Positions 1-8,635 of a DNA stretch of 64,000 bases are shown here, in pieces. The position numbers and the translations under genes were made by a program. The stretch's first letter is position 1. Each line of letters starts with the position of its first letter. The stretch is from Bacteroidales bacterium M3 (lineage in GTDB: Bacteria; Bacteroidota; Bacteroidia; Bacteroidales; Muribaculaceae), in the NCBI GenBank assembly GCA_001689445.1, contig LUJN01000040.1, positions 1 to 64,000 of the forward strand, in the 5' to 3' direction. Under the pieces are notes generated by a model. That model was not told the DNA's origin. It did no database searches and saw only the letters and a program-made list of their open reading frames with translations.

Positions 1-2
1 AA

Positions 3-1361
3 AATTGTCGAAAAATAAACCTCACTTTATTTACAGTCGGAATCTCAGCATTCCTCCTGTCTCTTGTCCAACAAAAAAGCTACTTATATGGGTGGGATAT
101 ATTCTCAAATTTGTTCATTGTCTGCAATCTTATAATTCTTTTGTCTCTTTATAAACGGGAATCGATTAAAAAATTACTTTTGCTAAGCTTCTGCACCTCA
201 TGCGCAATACTATGTCGTATTCCTAACGTTGTGATTCTTCCAATAATAGCATTTCTTATTTTTATTTCCGTAAACGTCAAAGCGTTCCAGTCCGTATTGA
301 CATACTTACTGTTTTCTATAGTCTTCATATTCTTGTGGGTGGTTCTCCTTTATGGTAATTCCAGTGAATTTATATCATCGATAAAAGCTAATAAAATTGA
401 TTCACATTCCATTAATATTATATTCAATTATTACGTCTACGATTTAATCAGAAATATCAAAACATATTCAATGTGCGGGAGTGTTTTCATCGCCATATGG
501 CTCACTAAATATTTCAAGACCAAACGTCCAACTACAGCATTGATATTTCTCATAGGATTTATCACAATGTTTTATCCCCTTTTCATCATTAGAGCTACCG
601 ACGCTTACAACGGTGGCATAAATTCTTATCTCTCCGCACTATTCCTAATCTTTTTAACATATCTTCTAATTAAGAGCAAAGGTTCATCCGAAATTTATCA
701 ACGACACCTGCGTCTCGTGCTACTAACATTAGCCATTTTCTCATTCATTCCAACAATGGGTAGCAACACCGGAGTATTCAAGGCTCTAAATGCCTCAATA
801 TATCCACTGCTTATTGCAATTGGATATAAGTATGCTGGTTATTCCATAAGATTTTTCTCAATCATCATCATTGGCAGCATCATTCTTTATGCTCCTTTGA
901 ACAAACGTATAGTCCTGTTTCAAGACAAGGGGGTCGCTTTCACCACATGTAAACTTACTCATCCTGACCTAAAGCAGATATGGACCACACCTGAGAACTC
1001 CGAATATATTTCCAAATCCTTGACTCTTGTTCAAAAACACTTATCAGACAATCAACATATACTCATTTTGGGAGATGATGCCAATCGATTCATGTTTGAA
1101 TATCTATTACGAAGCCGTACAAAATTTTCACGCCACATGTGGTCCGAGCGCCTATTAGACAATACTGCTTATATTAAAGAATTGGAAAAATATCTCAAAA
1201 CAGATTGCAATCCGACACAAACTACAATCCTTGTGGTAAAAAGGGATGATGGAATAAAATCCCTTACAGAGGAAGCCCTAAAAAGATTTAACTGGAAATT
1301 AGTTGACAGCACTAATAGAATTTTAATCTATGTGTATCCCGATGCAGTTTTTACACCATAA
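3..1361 (+). CDS. Polytopic membrane protein, 5'-truncated by window edge
   Basis: The frame is open from base 3 and no credible start is visible. The first start-like codon, TTG at 111, lies inside a hydrophobic stretch, so the gene begins left of the window. About 452 residues are visible: roughly 300 residues rich in hydrophobic helices, then a soluble C-terminal domain of about 150 residues. The pattern of many helices plus a C-terminal extracytoplasmic domain resembles GT-C (family 39 / ArnT-like) glycosyltransferases, but no family motif is decisive. Base composition is clearly more AT-rich than the following genes, which hints at transfer, as is common for surface-polysaccharide genes. 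Function is not assigned. Confidence 0.75.
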   Translation, partial: NCRKINLTLFTVGISAFLLSLVQQKSYLYGWDIFSNLFIVCNLIILLSLYKRESIKKLLLLSFCTSCAILCRIPNVVILPIIAFLIFISVNVKAFQSVLTYLLFSIVFIFLWVVLLYGNSSEFISSIKANKIDSHSINIIFNYYVYDLIRNIKTYSMCGSVFIAIWLTKYFKTKRPTTALIFLIGFITMFYPLFIIRATDAYNGGINSYLSALFLIFLTYLLIKSKGSSEIYQRHLRLVLLTLAIFSFIPTMGSNTGVFKALNASIYPLLIAIGYKYAGYSIRFFSIIIIGSIILYAPLNKRIVLFQDKGVAFTTCKLTHPDLKQIWTTPENSEYISKSLTLVQKHLSDNQHILILGDDANRFMFEYLLRSRTKFSRHMWSERLLDNTAYIKELEKYLKTDCNPTQTTILVVKRDDGIKSLTEEALKRFNWKLVDSTNRILIYVYPDAVFTP

Positions 1362-1430
1362 AACAAAACGACAGGATTGCCATCCACCTGCACGCCTCAA
1401 CCAATCAGCTGCAATTTTAGAGGTTTCTAT

Positions 1431-1461
1431 TTTGCGGTGACGGGGCGTTGCACTATCTTTG
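1431..1461 (+). promoter_or_regulatory. Bacteroidota promoter of lptD
   Basis: TTTG at 1431-1434, a 19-base spacer, and TATCTTTG at 1454-1461 match the -33/-7 consensus exactly. Transcription should start about 4-7 bases after 1461, leaving almost no leader before the start at 1470/1473. Confidence 0.8.
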
Positions 1462-1472
1462 CAGGGTAATTG

Positions 1473-4379
1473 GTGAAATCTATCTTGAGAGCATCTCAAC
1501 TTTATATAATCATAACGGTCATAATTTGTGCAATATCGGCGAGTGCCACACGCGGTGCTCTCGGGGTTGACATACCCGATGCACAAAGGGCGGTTGTGGA
1601 TTCCTCGGCTGACGCCGCCATGCCTCTACCTGTAACCGGGGTTGATTCCGGTCTTCGCTCACCCCTGCGGGGACTGCTGCGCGACACGTTAGCGACCGTG
1701 CGCGATACATTCGTAGCACAGTCTGACAGCGTTGTTGCAGCCGCTGTGGATTCCCTCGGCATCTCCATCATTCCCGACTCATCGGCACATATCGACAGCA
1801 CCGCCGTTGCGTTGCCCGACACCATTCGCCGCAGCAACCGCATACGCCGCGAAAAGGTCGACCTTGACAACGTGGTGACATTCTCGGCAAAGGACTCGAT
1901 GGTCGTCATCGGCCAAAACCGCGCCTACATGTATGGCGACGGCGACATCACCTATGGCGACATCAACCTCAAGGCCGACAATATCGACATGGACATGGCC
2001 ACCTCGACAGTCTATGCCGTGGGCACGACCGACACCCTCGGCGAAGTCAAGGGCTCGCCCGTATTCACCGACAAGAGCGGGGAGTACAACCCCGAGACGA
2101 TGCAGTACAACTTCAAGACCGAGCGCGGATACATCACCAACGTCGTCACCCAGCAGGGTGAAGGCTATCTCACCGGCGGCGTCACAAAGAAGATGGAAAA
2201 CGGCGAATTTTACCTACAGAACGGCCGTTACACCACATGTGACGACCATGAGCATCCCCACTTCTACCTTCAGCTCACCAAGGCCAAGGTGCGCCCCAAG
2301 AAGAATATTGTCACAGGCCCCGCCTACATGGTGCTCGCCGGACTTCCACTGCCTCTTGCCGTGCCATTCGGCTACTTCCCGTTTTCCGACAAATATTCGT
2401 CGGGCATAATATTCCCCACATTCGGCGACGACTACCAGCGCGGCTTCTATCTGAGCGACGGAGGCTACTACTTTGCCATCAACGACAACATTGACCTGGC
2501 GCTCACCGGCGAGATATACACCAAAGGCTCATGGGGACTGCGTGCCCAGTCCAACTATGTCAAGCGCTACAAGTATAACGGGGCGTTCAACATAAGCTAC
2601 ATCAAGACAATCACCGGCGACAAGGGCTCGCCCGACTACGCGTCGCAGACCAACTTCCAAGTGCTGTGGAACCACTCGCAGGACGCCAAGTTCAACCCCA
2701 ACATGAGCCTTTCGGCAAGCGTCAACTTCACCACATCGGGCTACACCCGCAACGACATAAACTCCTACTATTCGAGCGCATTTACCGAGAACACCAAAAG
2801 CTCGACCATCAACATGACCTACCGCTTCCCCAACTCCAAGTGGTCGCTGTCGACGACAGCCAACATCGCCCAGCGCACCCAGGACTCCACGCTCTCGGTC
2901 TCGTTCCCCAACGTCACCGTCACGCTGTCGCAGGTCTACCCGTTCAAGCGCAAGCGTGCCATGGGCGACGAGCGGTGGTATGAGAAAATACGCCTGTCCT
3001 ACACCGGGCAGCTGCAAAACTCGCTAACTGCCCGTCAGGACCAGTTTTTCAAAAAAAGCCTCGTCAAGGACTGGCGCAACGGTATGCGCCACGAGCTGCC
3101 CATCTCGGCGACATTCAACATCTTCAAGTATCTCAACCTCACCCCCTCGATACGCCTCACCGACCGCATGTACACCAACAAGGTGCGCCGCCACTGGAAT
3201 CCCGAGCTTGGCATCGAAGAGTGTGACACCTCCTACAGCTTCTACAACGTGTGGGACTTCACCGCCTCGGTCTCCCTCGACACCAAGATATACGGCTTCT
3301 ACCAGCCTCTGCCGTTCCTGGGCAACAAGGTCAAGATGATACGCCATGTGCTCACCCCCACTGTCTCCTTCTCGGCCAACCCCGACTTCTCCTCGCCATT
3401 TTTCGGCTACTACGGCACGTATGACTACACGACCCCCGACGGCATACCGCAGACCCGCAAATACTCCTACTACCCCAACAGCCTTTTCGGCGTGCCGGGC
3501 GAGGGCAAATCGGGCATGGTCACCGTGTCGCTCGCCAACAACCTTGAGATGAAAGTGAGGAGCGACGCCGACTCAACCGGCGAGAAGAAAATATCTCTCA
3601 TCGAGAATTTCACCGTGTCGGAAAGCTACAACTTTGCCGCCGACTCCCTCAACTGGAGTGACATCAACACCTCCATACTGCTGCGCCTCACCAAAAACTT
3701 CAACCTCAACCTATCGGCGCGATGGGACGTGTACACCTACAAGCTCAACGAGGCCGGCAACCCGGTGCGCGTCAACATCCCCCGCTGGAAGTGCGGCAAG
3801 GGTCTCGGACGCCTGCGCTCGACAGGCACATCATTCTCCTACACATTCAACAACAACACCTTCCGCCGCAAGAAGGATGGCGACAGCGACAAGTCAAAGA
3901 AAAAGCCACCAACATCAGGAGGCCCGACTCCCGGCTCAATAGACGACCCGACCTCATCAAAGGACAAGGACAAGAAGAAGGACGACATACAGCTCGACGA
4001 CAACGGATACATGAAATGGGAGGTGCCATGGAACCTCTCAATCAACTACTCCATCGGCTACAGCTACGGAGCGTTCAACAAGGAGAAACTGGAGTATGAC
4101 GGCAAAATCACGCAGAACCTCAGTTTCAGCGGCAATATACAGCCCACCAAAAACTGGAACTTCGGCTTCACGGCAAGCTACAACTTCGACACCCACAAGC
4201 TCGCCTACATGAACTGCAACATCTCCCGCGACCTCCACTGCTTCACCATGCGCGCCAGCTTTGTCCCCGTAGGGCCTTACAAGAGCTACAATTTCCACAT
4301 TTCGGTCAAGTCGTCGCTGCTGAGCGACCTCAAGTATGACAAGCGGTCATCCTACCGCAACGGGGTGACCTGGTATTGA
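1473..4379 (+). CDS. lptD: LPS-assembly outer membrane protein LptD
   Basis: LptD is the outer-membrane barrel that places lipopolysaccharide in the outer leaflet after delivery by the Lpt bridge. The protein (about 968 residues) has an N-terminal hydrophobic signal segment (about residues 5-25), a Ser/Asp-rich linker, an OstA-like N-terminal domain (about 125-260) and a long C-terminal beta-barrel rich in alternating aromatic strands ending in Trp-Tyr. A Lys/Asp/Pro-rich insertion near residues 800-840 is probably an extracellular loop. The only in-frame starts that keep the signal segment are TTG 1470 and GTG 1473; a TAA lies directly upstream at 1467. GTG is preferred here. It is convergent with the next gene, with a 5-base gap. 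Confidence 0.9.
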   Translation: MKSILRASQLYIIITVIICAISASATRGALGVDIPDAQRAVVDSSADAAMPLPVTGVDSGLRSPLRGLLRDTLATVRDTFVAQSDSVVAAAVDSLGISIIPDSSAHIDSTAVALPDTIRRSNRIRREKVDLDNVVTFSAKDSMVVIGQNRAYMYGDGDITYGDINLKADNIDMDMATSTVYAVGTTDTLGEVKGSPVFTDKSGEYNPETMQYNFKTERGYITNVVTQQGEGYLTGGVTKKMENGEFYLQNGRYTTCDDHEHPHFYLQLTKAKVRPKKNIVTGPAYMVLAGLPLPLAVPFGYFPFSDKYSSGIIFPTFGDDYQRGFYLSDGGYYFAINDNIDLALTGEIYTKGSWGLRAQSNYVKRYKYNGAFNISYIKTITGDKGSPDYASQTNFQVLWNHSQDAKFNPNMSLSASVNFTTSGYTRNDINSYYSSAFTENTKSSTINMTYRFPNSKWSLSTTANIAQRTQDSTLSVSFPNVTVTLSQVYPFKRKRAMGDERWYEKIRLSYTGQLQNSLTARQDQFFKKSLVKDWRNGMRHELPISATFNIFKYLNLTPSIRLTDRMYTNKVRRHWNPELGIEECDTSYSFYNVWDFTASVSLDTKIYGFYQPLPFLGNKVKMIRHVLTPTVSFSANPDFSSPFFGYYGTYDYTTPDGIPQTRKYSYYPNSLFGVPGEGKSGMVTVSLANNLEMKVRSDADSTGEKKISLIENFTVSESYNFAADSLNWSDINTSILLRLTKNFNLNLSARWDVYTYKLNEAGNPVRVNIPRWKCGKGLGRLRSTGTSFSYTFNNNTFRRKKDGDSDKSKKKPPTSGGPTPGSIDDPTSSKDKDKKKDDIQLDDNGYMKWEVPWNLSINYSIGYSYGAFNKEKLEYDGKITQNLSFSGNIQPTKNWNFGFTASYNFDTHKLAYMNCNISRDLHCFTMRASFVPVGPYKSYNFHISVKSSLLSDLKYDKRSSYRNGVTWY

Positions 4380-4384
4380 CAAGA

Positions 4385-5620
4385 CTATTGGTAGTATGAC
4401 GGCTCGATGGCAAAGACAAACCGCCGCCGTTGCCACAACGACACCACCATCACCGCCCCTACAGCTATAAGCACCGACACAAACGGGAACATCTCCCCCT
4501 TGCATCCCAGCAGGCGTGCAAGGCCGTCGTTGATTTCGGGCAACAGCGACAAGGCCAAATAGTTGGCCGCGAGCACCACCGACATAGCCAGCGTCGCCCG
4601 TTGCGGCGAGTCCACTATAGACGTAGCCTTATCATAAATCACCGGTTGCACGATGCCGCCTCCGGCACCGATGAGTAATGCACACACGCAATAGAGCGTC
4701 ATGGAGTGAAAGACGATGAAACCGGCCACACCCGCGGCCATCAGTCCGCAGGCCACGACGTAGCTGAACTGGCGACAACGGCGCAATATTACCGACAACG
4801 ACATCCCCGAAAGGAACATCCCGAGATACAGCACAGCTATAACCGTGCCGATTTCAGTCGTGTCGAGCCGGTCGGCGGTCATGAGGTACGGGCCGTAATA
4901 GGGAACGACACCCACAACGTACATGAAAAAGAAATAGCTCAACACCAGCCCCGATGCACGCCCGAGATAAAAGCCCTCAACCGTGCGTGTCCCCATTGGC
5001 TGCGTCACTCCGTCGGTGAATGTCTTTTCGTCGGGCGCAGGAAGCTCAGTCGCCTTCTTTACCCACGGCATGAGGGCCAACGAGACAACAGGCAACAGAT
5101 AGACGAGGAAAGGCAGGTGCCAGTCAATCGCCGCGAGGACACCGACCACGAATGTGGCCACCACGAGTGCCCCGTTGCCGATACCTGAAATGACACCCAT
5201 CTGCCTGATGCGGGCACTCCCCGAAAACACGTCGGCCACAAGTCCCGTCGAGAACGGCAACACAAGCCCGCATCCGCATCCGAGAAGCACACTCAATATG
5301 ATAAGTTCATCCATTGTTGTCGAAAACAGGTAGAGCACCCCGGCAAGGAGATACATCGCCAGACCCGTAACAATGACAGCTGTCTTGTGGCGCGACATCG
5401 AGAGCCGTCCCGACAGTAACACAAACGGGATTATCAACAGATTGGGGAGCACCGACAGCATCTGCACCTTGAGCTGCGTGGCATCGGGAAACAACGTGTC
5501 GAGCCGGTCGAGCATAGGCGTAACAGCCAGTCCCGGCAAATCGACTCCAAGCGAAAGCGACCACAACGCCGCCACGATGATAAACGGGATTGTTGTCCCG
5601 TTGCCGGTATTGATTTTCAT
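4385..5620 (-). CDS. Major facilitator superfamily transporter
   Basis: A 411-residue protein with about 12 predicted transmembrane segments spread over its whole length, the normal size and layout of an MFS permease. Short charged loops sit between helices (for example after the GRLSMSRHK loop, the usual position of the MFS loop 2-3 signature), and a longer central loop around residue 190-215 separates two six-helix halves. The substrate cannot be read from sequence. It is monocistronic and converges on lptD with a few bases between stop codons. The start at 5620 gives an N-terminus that leads directly into the first helix. Confidence 0.85.
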   Translation of the reverse strand: MKINTGNGTTIPFIIVAALWSLSLGVDLPGLAVTPMLDRLDTLFPDATQLKVQMLSVLPNLLIIPFVLLSGRLSMSRHKTAVIVTGLAMYLLAGVLYLFSTTMDELIILSVLLGCGCGLVLPFSTGLVADVFSGSARIRQMGVISGIGNGALVVATFVVGVLAAIDWHLPFLVYLLPVVSLALMPWVKKATELPAPDEKTFTDGVTQPMGTRTVEGFYLGRASGLVLSYFFFMYVVGVVPYYGPYLMTADRLDTTEIGTVIAVLYLGMFLSGMSLSVILRRCRQFSYVVACGLMAAGVAGFIVFHSMTLYCVCALLIGAGGGIVQPVIYDKATSIVDSPQRATLAMSVVLAANYLALSLLPEINDGLARLLGCKGEMFPFVSVLIAVGAVMVVSLWQRRRFVFAIEPSYYQ

Positions 5621-5830
5621 ATCTCTCTAAATTTTAACGGATGTAACCCGCAGTGTATACTTATGTAAAGTGGATACGGGCTAAAATGTTCAACCGATTA
5701 TCGCCAAAATCACGAATCAGCCTGAATTTATGGCATTCCACAATTGCACGTAATGAAAAAATATGTTTATTTTGCGACACAAACCAATCGTAATACCCAC
5801 CTACATAAAACAAGGCTCAACAATCCTGTT

Positions 5831-8497
5831 ATGAAAGCACCGTCACTCATTGCACTCCTCCTGATATTCCTCAATGTCTCAATGACAGCCGACGCGATAG
5901 ATATATCCATCGTATGCGAAGACTATGATTCGGAGACACCCCTCTCGGCCTATGAGACTCATGCGCTCTACGTGCAATCTGACGTACCCTCCACAGTGGT
6001 GGAGGGTGAGTGGACGCTGACGATGCCACAGAAAGAAGGGGGCAGCATAATAGTGTCAAAAGGCACGGGAAACGCATTTGAGATTCCTGCCATAGACGAC
6101 AGCTACTTGTATGACATAAATGGCAACGGAGAGATCGCCGCCACTGTAACATTCACCGGCAATGCCGACGGCAAGCCGGTCTCTGCCTCTATGACCGCTC
6201 CCCTCGACTTCAAACCCCGTATAAGCTCGGTCAACATCCTGCGCAAGGTGCGCGATGAATCCTACGACACCTATAGCCTCATATACGACGTGGAATACCT
6301 CGGGGCAAGTCGCGTGCTCTCAATGCTTGAGCAGGAATACGGCATCACACATAGTTCCTCGTATACAAACGAAGCCCCCGTGGCCCATATCACCACCCCA
6401 TACATATACTCAAACTTCTCTGCATGGATAGATCTCATTGTCGAAAACAAGTATGGCGAGGCAACCTACACCATAGAGCTTGATCCGATTAAGGACGTGC
6501 CATGCGGCATATCCCTCTCCCCGGCCGACGCCATACTCGACTATCCCCTGTCGGCCCACGAGAGCTACTATTTCACAATGACCGATGAGGAGGGCAAACC
6601 GCTCGCTGTAGAGCAATGGAGTGTCACACTCCCCACCATTTCCGGAGGCAAGCGCACAGTCGCGACAGCCACAAACGCCTCACAGCTTTATCTTCCCCTG
6701 CTCCCGTCACCGGGCAGTTACAGAGCCGATGACAGCGGACGCATTCCCGTGGAGATTGACTGCACATTCAACCGTGACGGCTCAAAATACACCAAAGTCA
6801 TAACCGCCAGCATATATGCCCGTCCATATATCCGCAACGTCAGCATATTGGACAAGGAGGTCAAGGAGGGCACATCACTGTACACCCTCCAATATCAGAT
6901 CGAATATATCGGTGCAAAAGAACTATACGCAGGACTCAGGGCTGAGAACGACAATAAGATAATTTCGGCCTACTCATCTGAACATCCCGTTGCGACCATT
7001 ACATACCGCAACATCAACGGTGACTATGGCGCATCCATTGAAATCAGCGCCGACAACCAGTATGGCAGGGCCTCCTACACCATCCAGCTGCCACCGCTGC
7101 TCCAGACCGAAGGCTCGGTTAAAATCGTACCCGACTTTGACTACACGGGCATAGTGTCGGCCTACGAGCCTTATTCATTCCACATGGAGACCGAGGACGG
7201 CACTACCGTTGACGACATAGTGTGGCAACTGATGGTGCCCGTGAAAGACCGGGGCAGCATATGCGCATTAGCCGCAAACGGTACGAAGTCGTTTGTCCTC
7301 CAACCGCTCACTGGCGTATCACGTTACACCGTCAGTCCCGACAAGACCATCGCTGCCGAACTGCATCTCACAGGCAAAATCAAGGGAGAGCCTATAGACA
7401 AGATACTCCCTGTGATGCTGGACCTAAAGCCGCGCATCAGCAACGTGACACTCCTTGGCAAAAAGCTCGATGCCGACGCTGCCACCTATGAGCTGACATA
7501 CACAGTATCGAGCCTTGGCACCAACGGCGTTGTGGCGCATATCGAAGAGGAGACTATGGGCATCATAAGAAGTGATTTTGTCCGCTCAGGCTCGACAGCC
7601 GCAGTGGGGAATCTCGATGCGCGGTTATACTCCACGCTCATCCTCCAGACAAAAAACGACTACGGCAGCGCCTTCCGCACAATCGAACTGCCCCCCATGC
7701 TCTCACGCACAGGAGCGGTGGAGATAGTGCCCGAGACATCGTTGGCCGACGGCATTTCCGCTCATGAGCTTAACCACTTCCATATCCGCAACAATACCGG
7801 CAACGCACTCACATTTCCCGAATGGACACTGACCCTGCCGCTGAAGGACGGTTCGAAAGCCGCCATCGCCCACAGTGAAGGCTCGACGACATTTGACACG
7901 CCCCTCATCATCAATCCCGACCTTTACGAGGTCAACTCCGACGGGGAGATACTTGCCGAGCTGCACTTTGAGGCATCCGTGGACAAACCGGCCAACACCG
8001 ACATCGCGCTTGTCTTCGACCTCAAGCCCCGCATCAAGTCGGTCGATATCCTGTCGCAGGAGAAAGGCGCCGACGACAGCACCTATGACCTCAACTACGT
8101 CATCAACTACATAGGGTCTGACGGACTGATTGTGCGCATCACACAAGAGGTGGAGGATGCCGGGGAGAAGTGCCACATCGTCTATGACTATCCGTCAACC
8201 ACCCTGCTCACCCAAGGCATATTGGCATCATATCCCGCCAAGGTTGAGATAGCTGCTGAAAACGAGTATGGCACGGCCAGCCACGTCATCCAACTGCCGG
8301 CCCTCAACACCCCCACCCTCATCGAAGCCATAGATGCCGACACTGAGGTCACGGCAGTGGAAGTGTACACCATATCCGGCAGACTGATAGGCACCTACCC
8401 GAGCCTTTCCAGTCTCTCCGCACTCCCCAACGGCATATACCTGCTGTGCCTCCACACCCTCGACGGCATCCGCACCGCCAAGCACATCGTCCGCTGA
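5831..8497 (+). CDS. Secreted four-repeat protein with T9SS type A sorting domain
   Basis: No named family recognised. The ATG at 5831 is chosen because it starts a clean signal peptide (MKAPSLIALLLIFLNVS); upstream in-frame codons from 5744 would bury it. The 888-residue protein consists of four tandem modules of about 200 residues, starting near bases 5896, 6497, 7109 and 7708. Each carries the same landmarks in order: SAxE near the start, a WTLTxP-type strand, a DLKPRI-SxV junction, a Tyr-rich YxLxYxVxYxG strand, and a closing NxYGxAxxTIxLPP. The last ~60 residues (VYTISGRLIG, then LPNGIYLL) are a type A sorting domain, so the product is probably exported by the T9SS encoded at 38-45 kb. 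Adhesin-like or Ig-like surface repeats are likely; function unknown. Confidence 0.85.
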   Translation: MKAPSLIALLLIFLNVSMTADAIDISIVCEDYDSETPLSAYETHALYVQSDVPSTVVEGEWTLTMPQKEGGSIIVSKGTGNAFEIPAIDDSYLYDINGNGEIAATVTFTGNADGKPVSASMTAPLDFKPRISSVNILRKVRDESYDTYSLIYDVEYLGASRVLSMLEQEYGITHSSSYTNEAPVAHITTPYIYSNFSAWIDLIVENKYGEATYTIELDPIKDVPCGISLSPADAILDYPLSAHESYYFTMTDEEGKPLAVEQWSVTLPTISGGKRTVATATNASQLYLPLLPSPGSYRADDSGRIPVEIDCTFNRDGSKYTKVITASIYARPYIRNVSILDKEVKEGTSLYTLQYQIEYIGAKELYAGLRAENDNKIISAYSSEHPVATITYRNINGDYGASIEISADNQYGRASYTIQLPPLLQTEGSVKIVPDFDYTGIVSAYEPYSFHMETEDGTTVDDIVWQLMVPVKDRGSICALAANGTKSFVLQPLTGVSRYTVSPDKTIAAELHLTGKIKGEPIDKILPVMLDLKPRISNVTLLGKKLDADAATYELTYTVSSLGTNGVVAHIEEETMGIIRSDFVRSGSTAAVGNLDARLYSTLILQTKNDYGSAFRTIELPPMLSRTGAVEIVPETSLADGISAHELNHFHIRNNTGNALTFPEWTLTLPLKDGSKAAIAHSEGSTTFDTPLIINPDLYEVNSDGEILAELHFEASVDKPANTDIALVFDLKPRIKSVDILSQEKGADDSTYDLNYVINYIGSDGLIVRITQEVEDAGEKCHIVYDYPSTTLLTQGILASYPAKVEIAAENEYGTASHVIQLPALNTPTLIEAIDADTEVTAVEVYTISGRLIGTYPSLSSLSALPNGIYLLCLHTLDGIRTAKHIVR

Positions 8498-8635
8498 AGC
8501 GGTGCCCGGTGAGGGTGGGACCATGAATAAATCGGGGGATTTTGGTGGGGGATTCAAACAAAAGGCGTAACTTTATGTTTTGAATATTGAGAGATATAAA
8601 TCATCACCAACTATTTATTTAAGGGATATACCATC

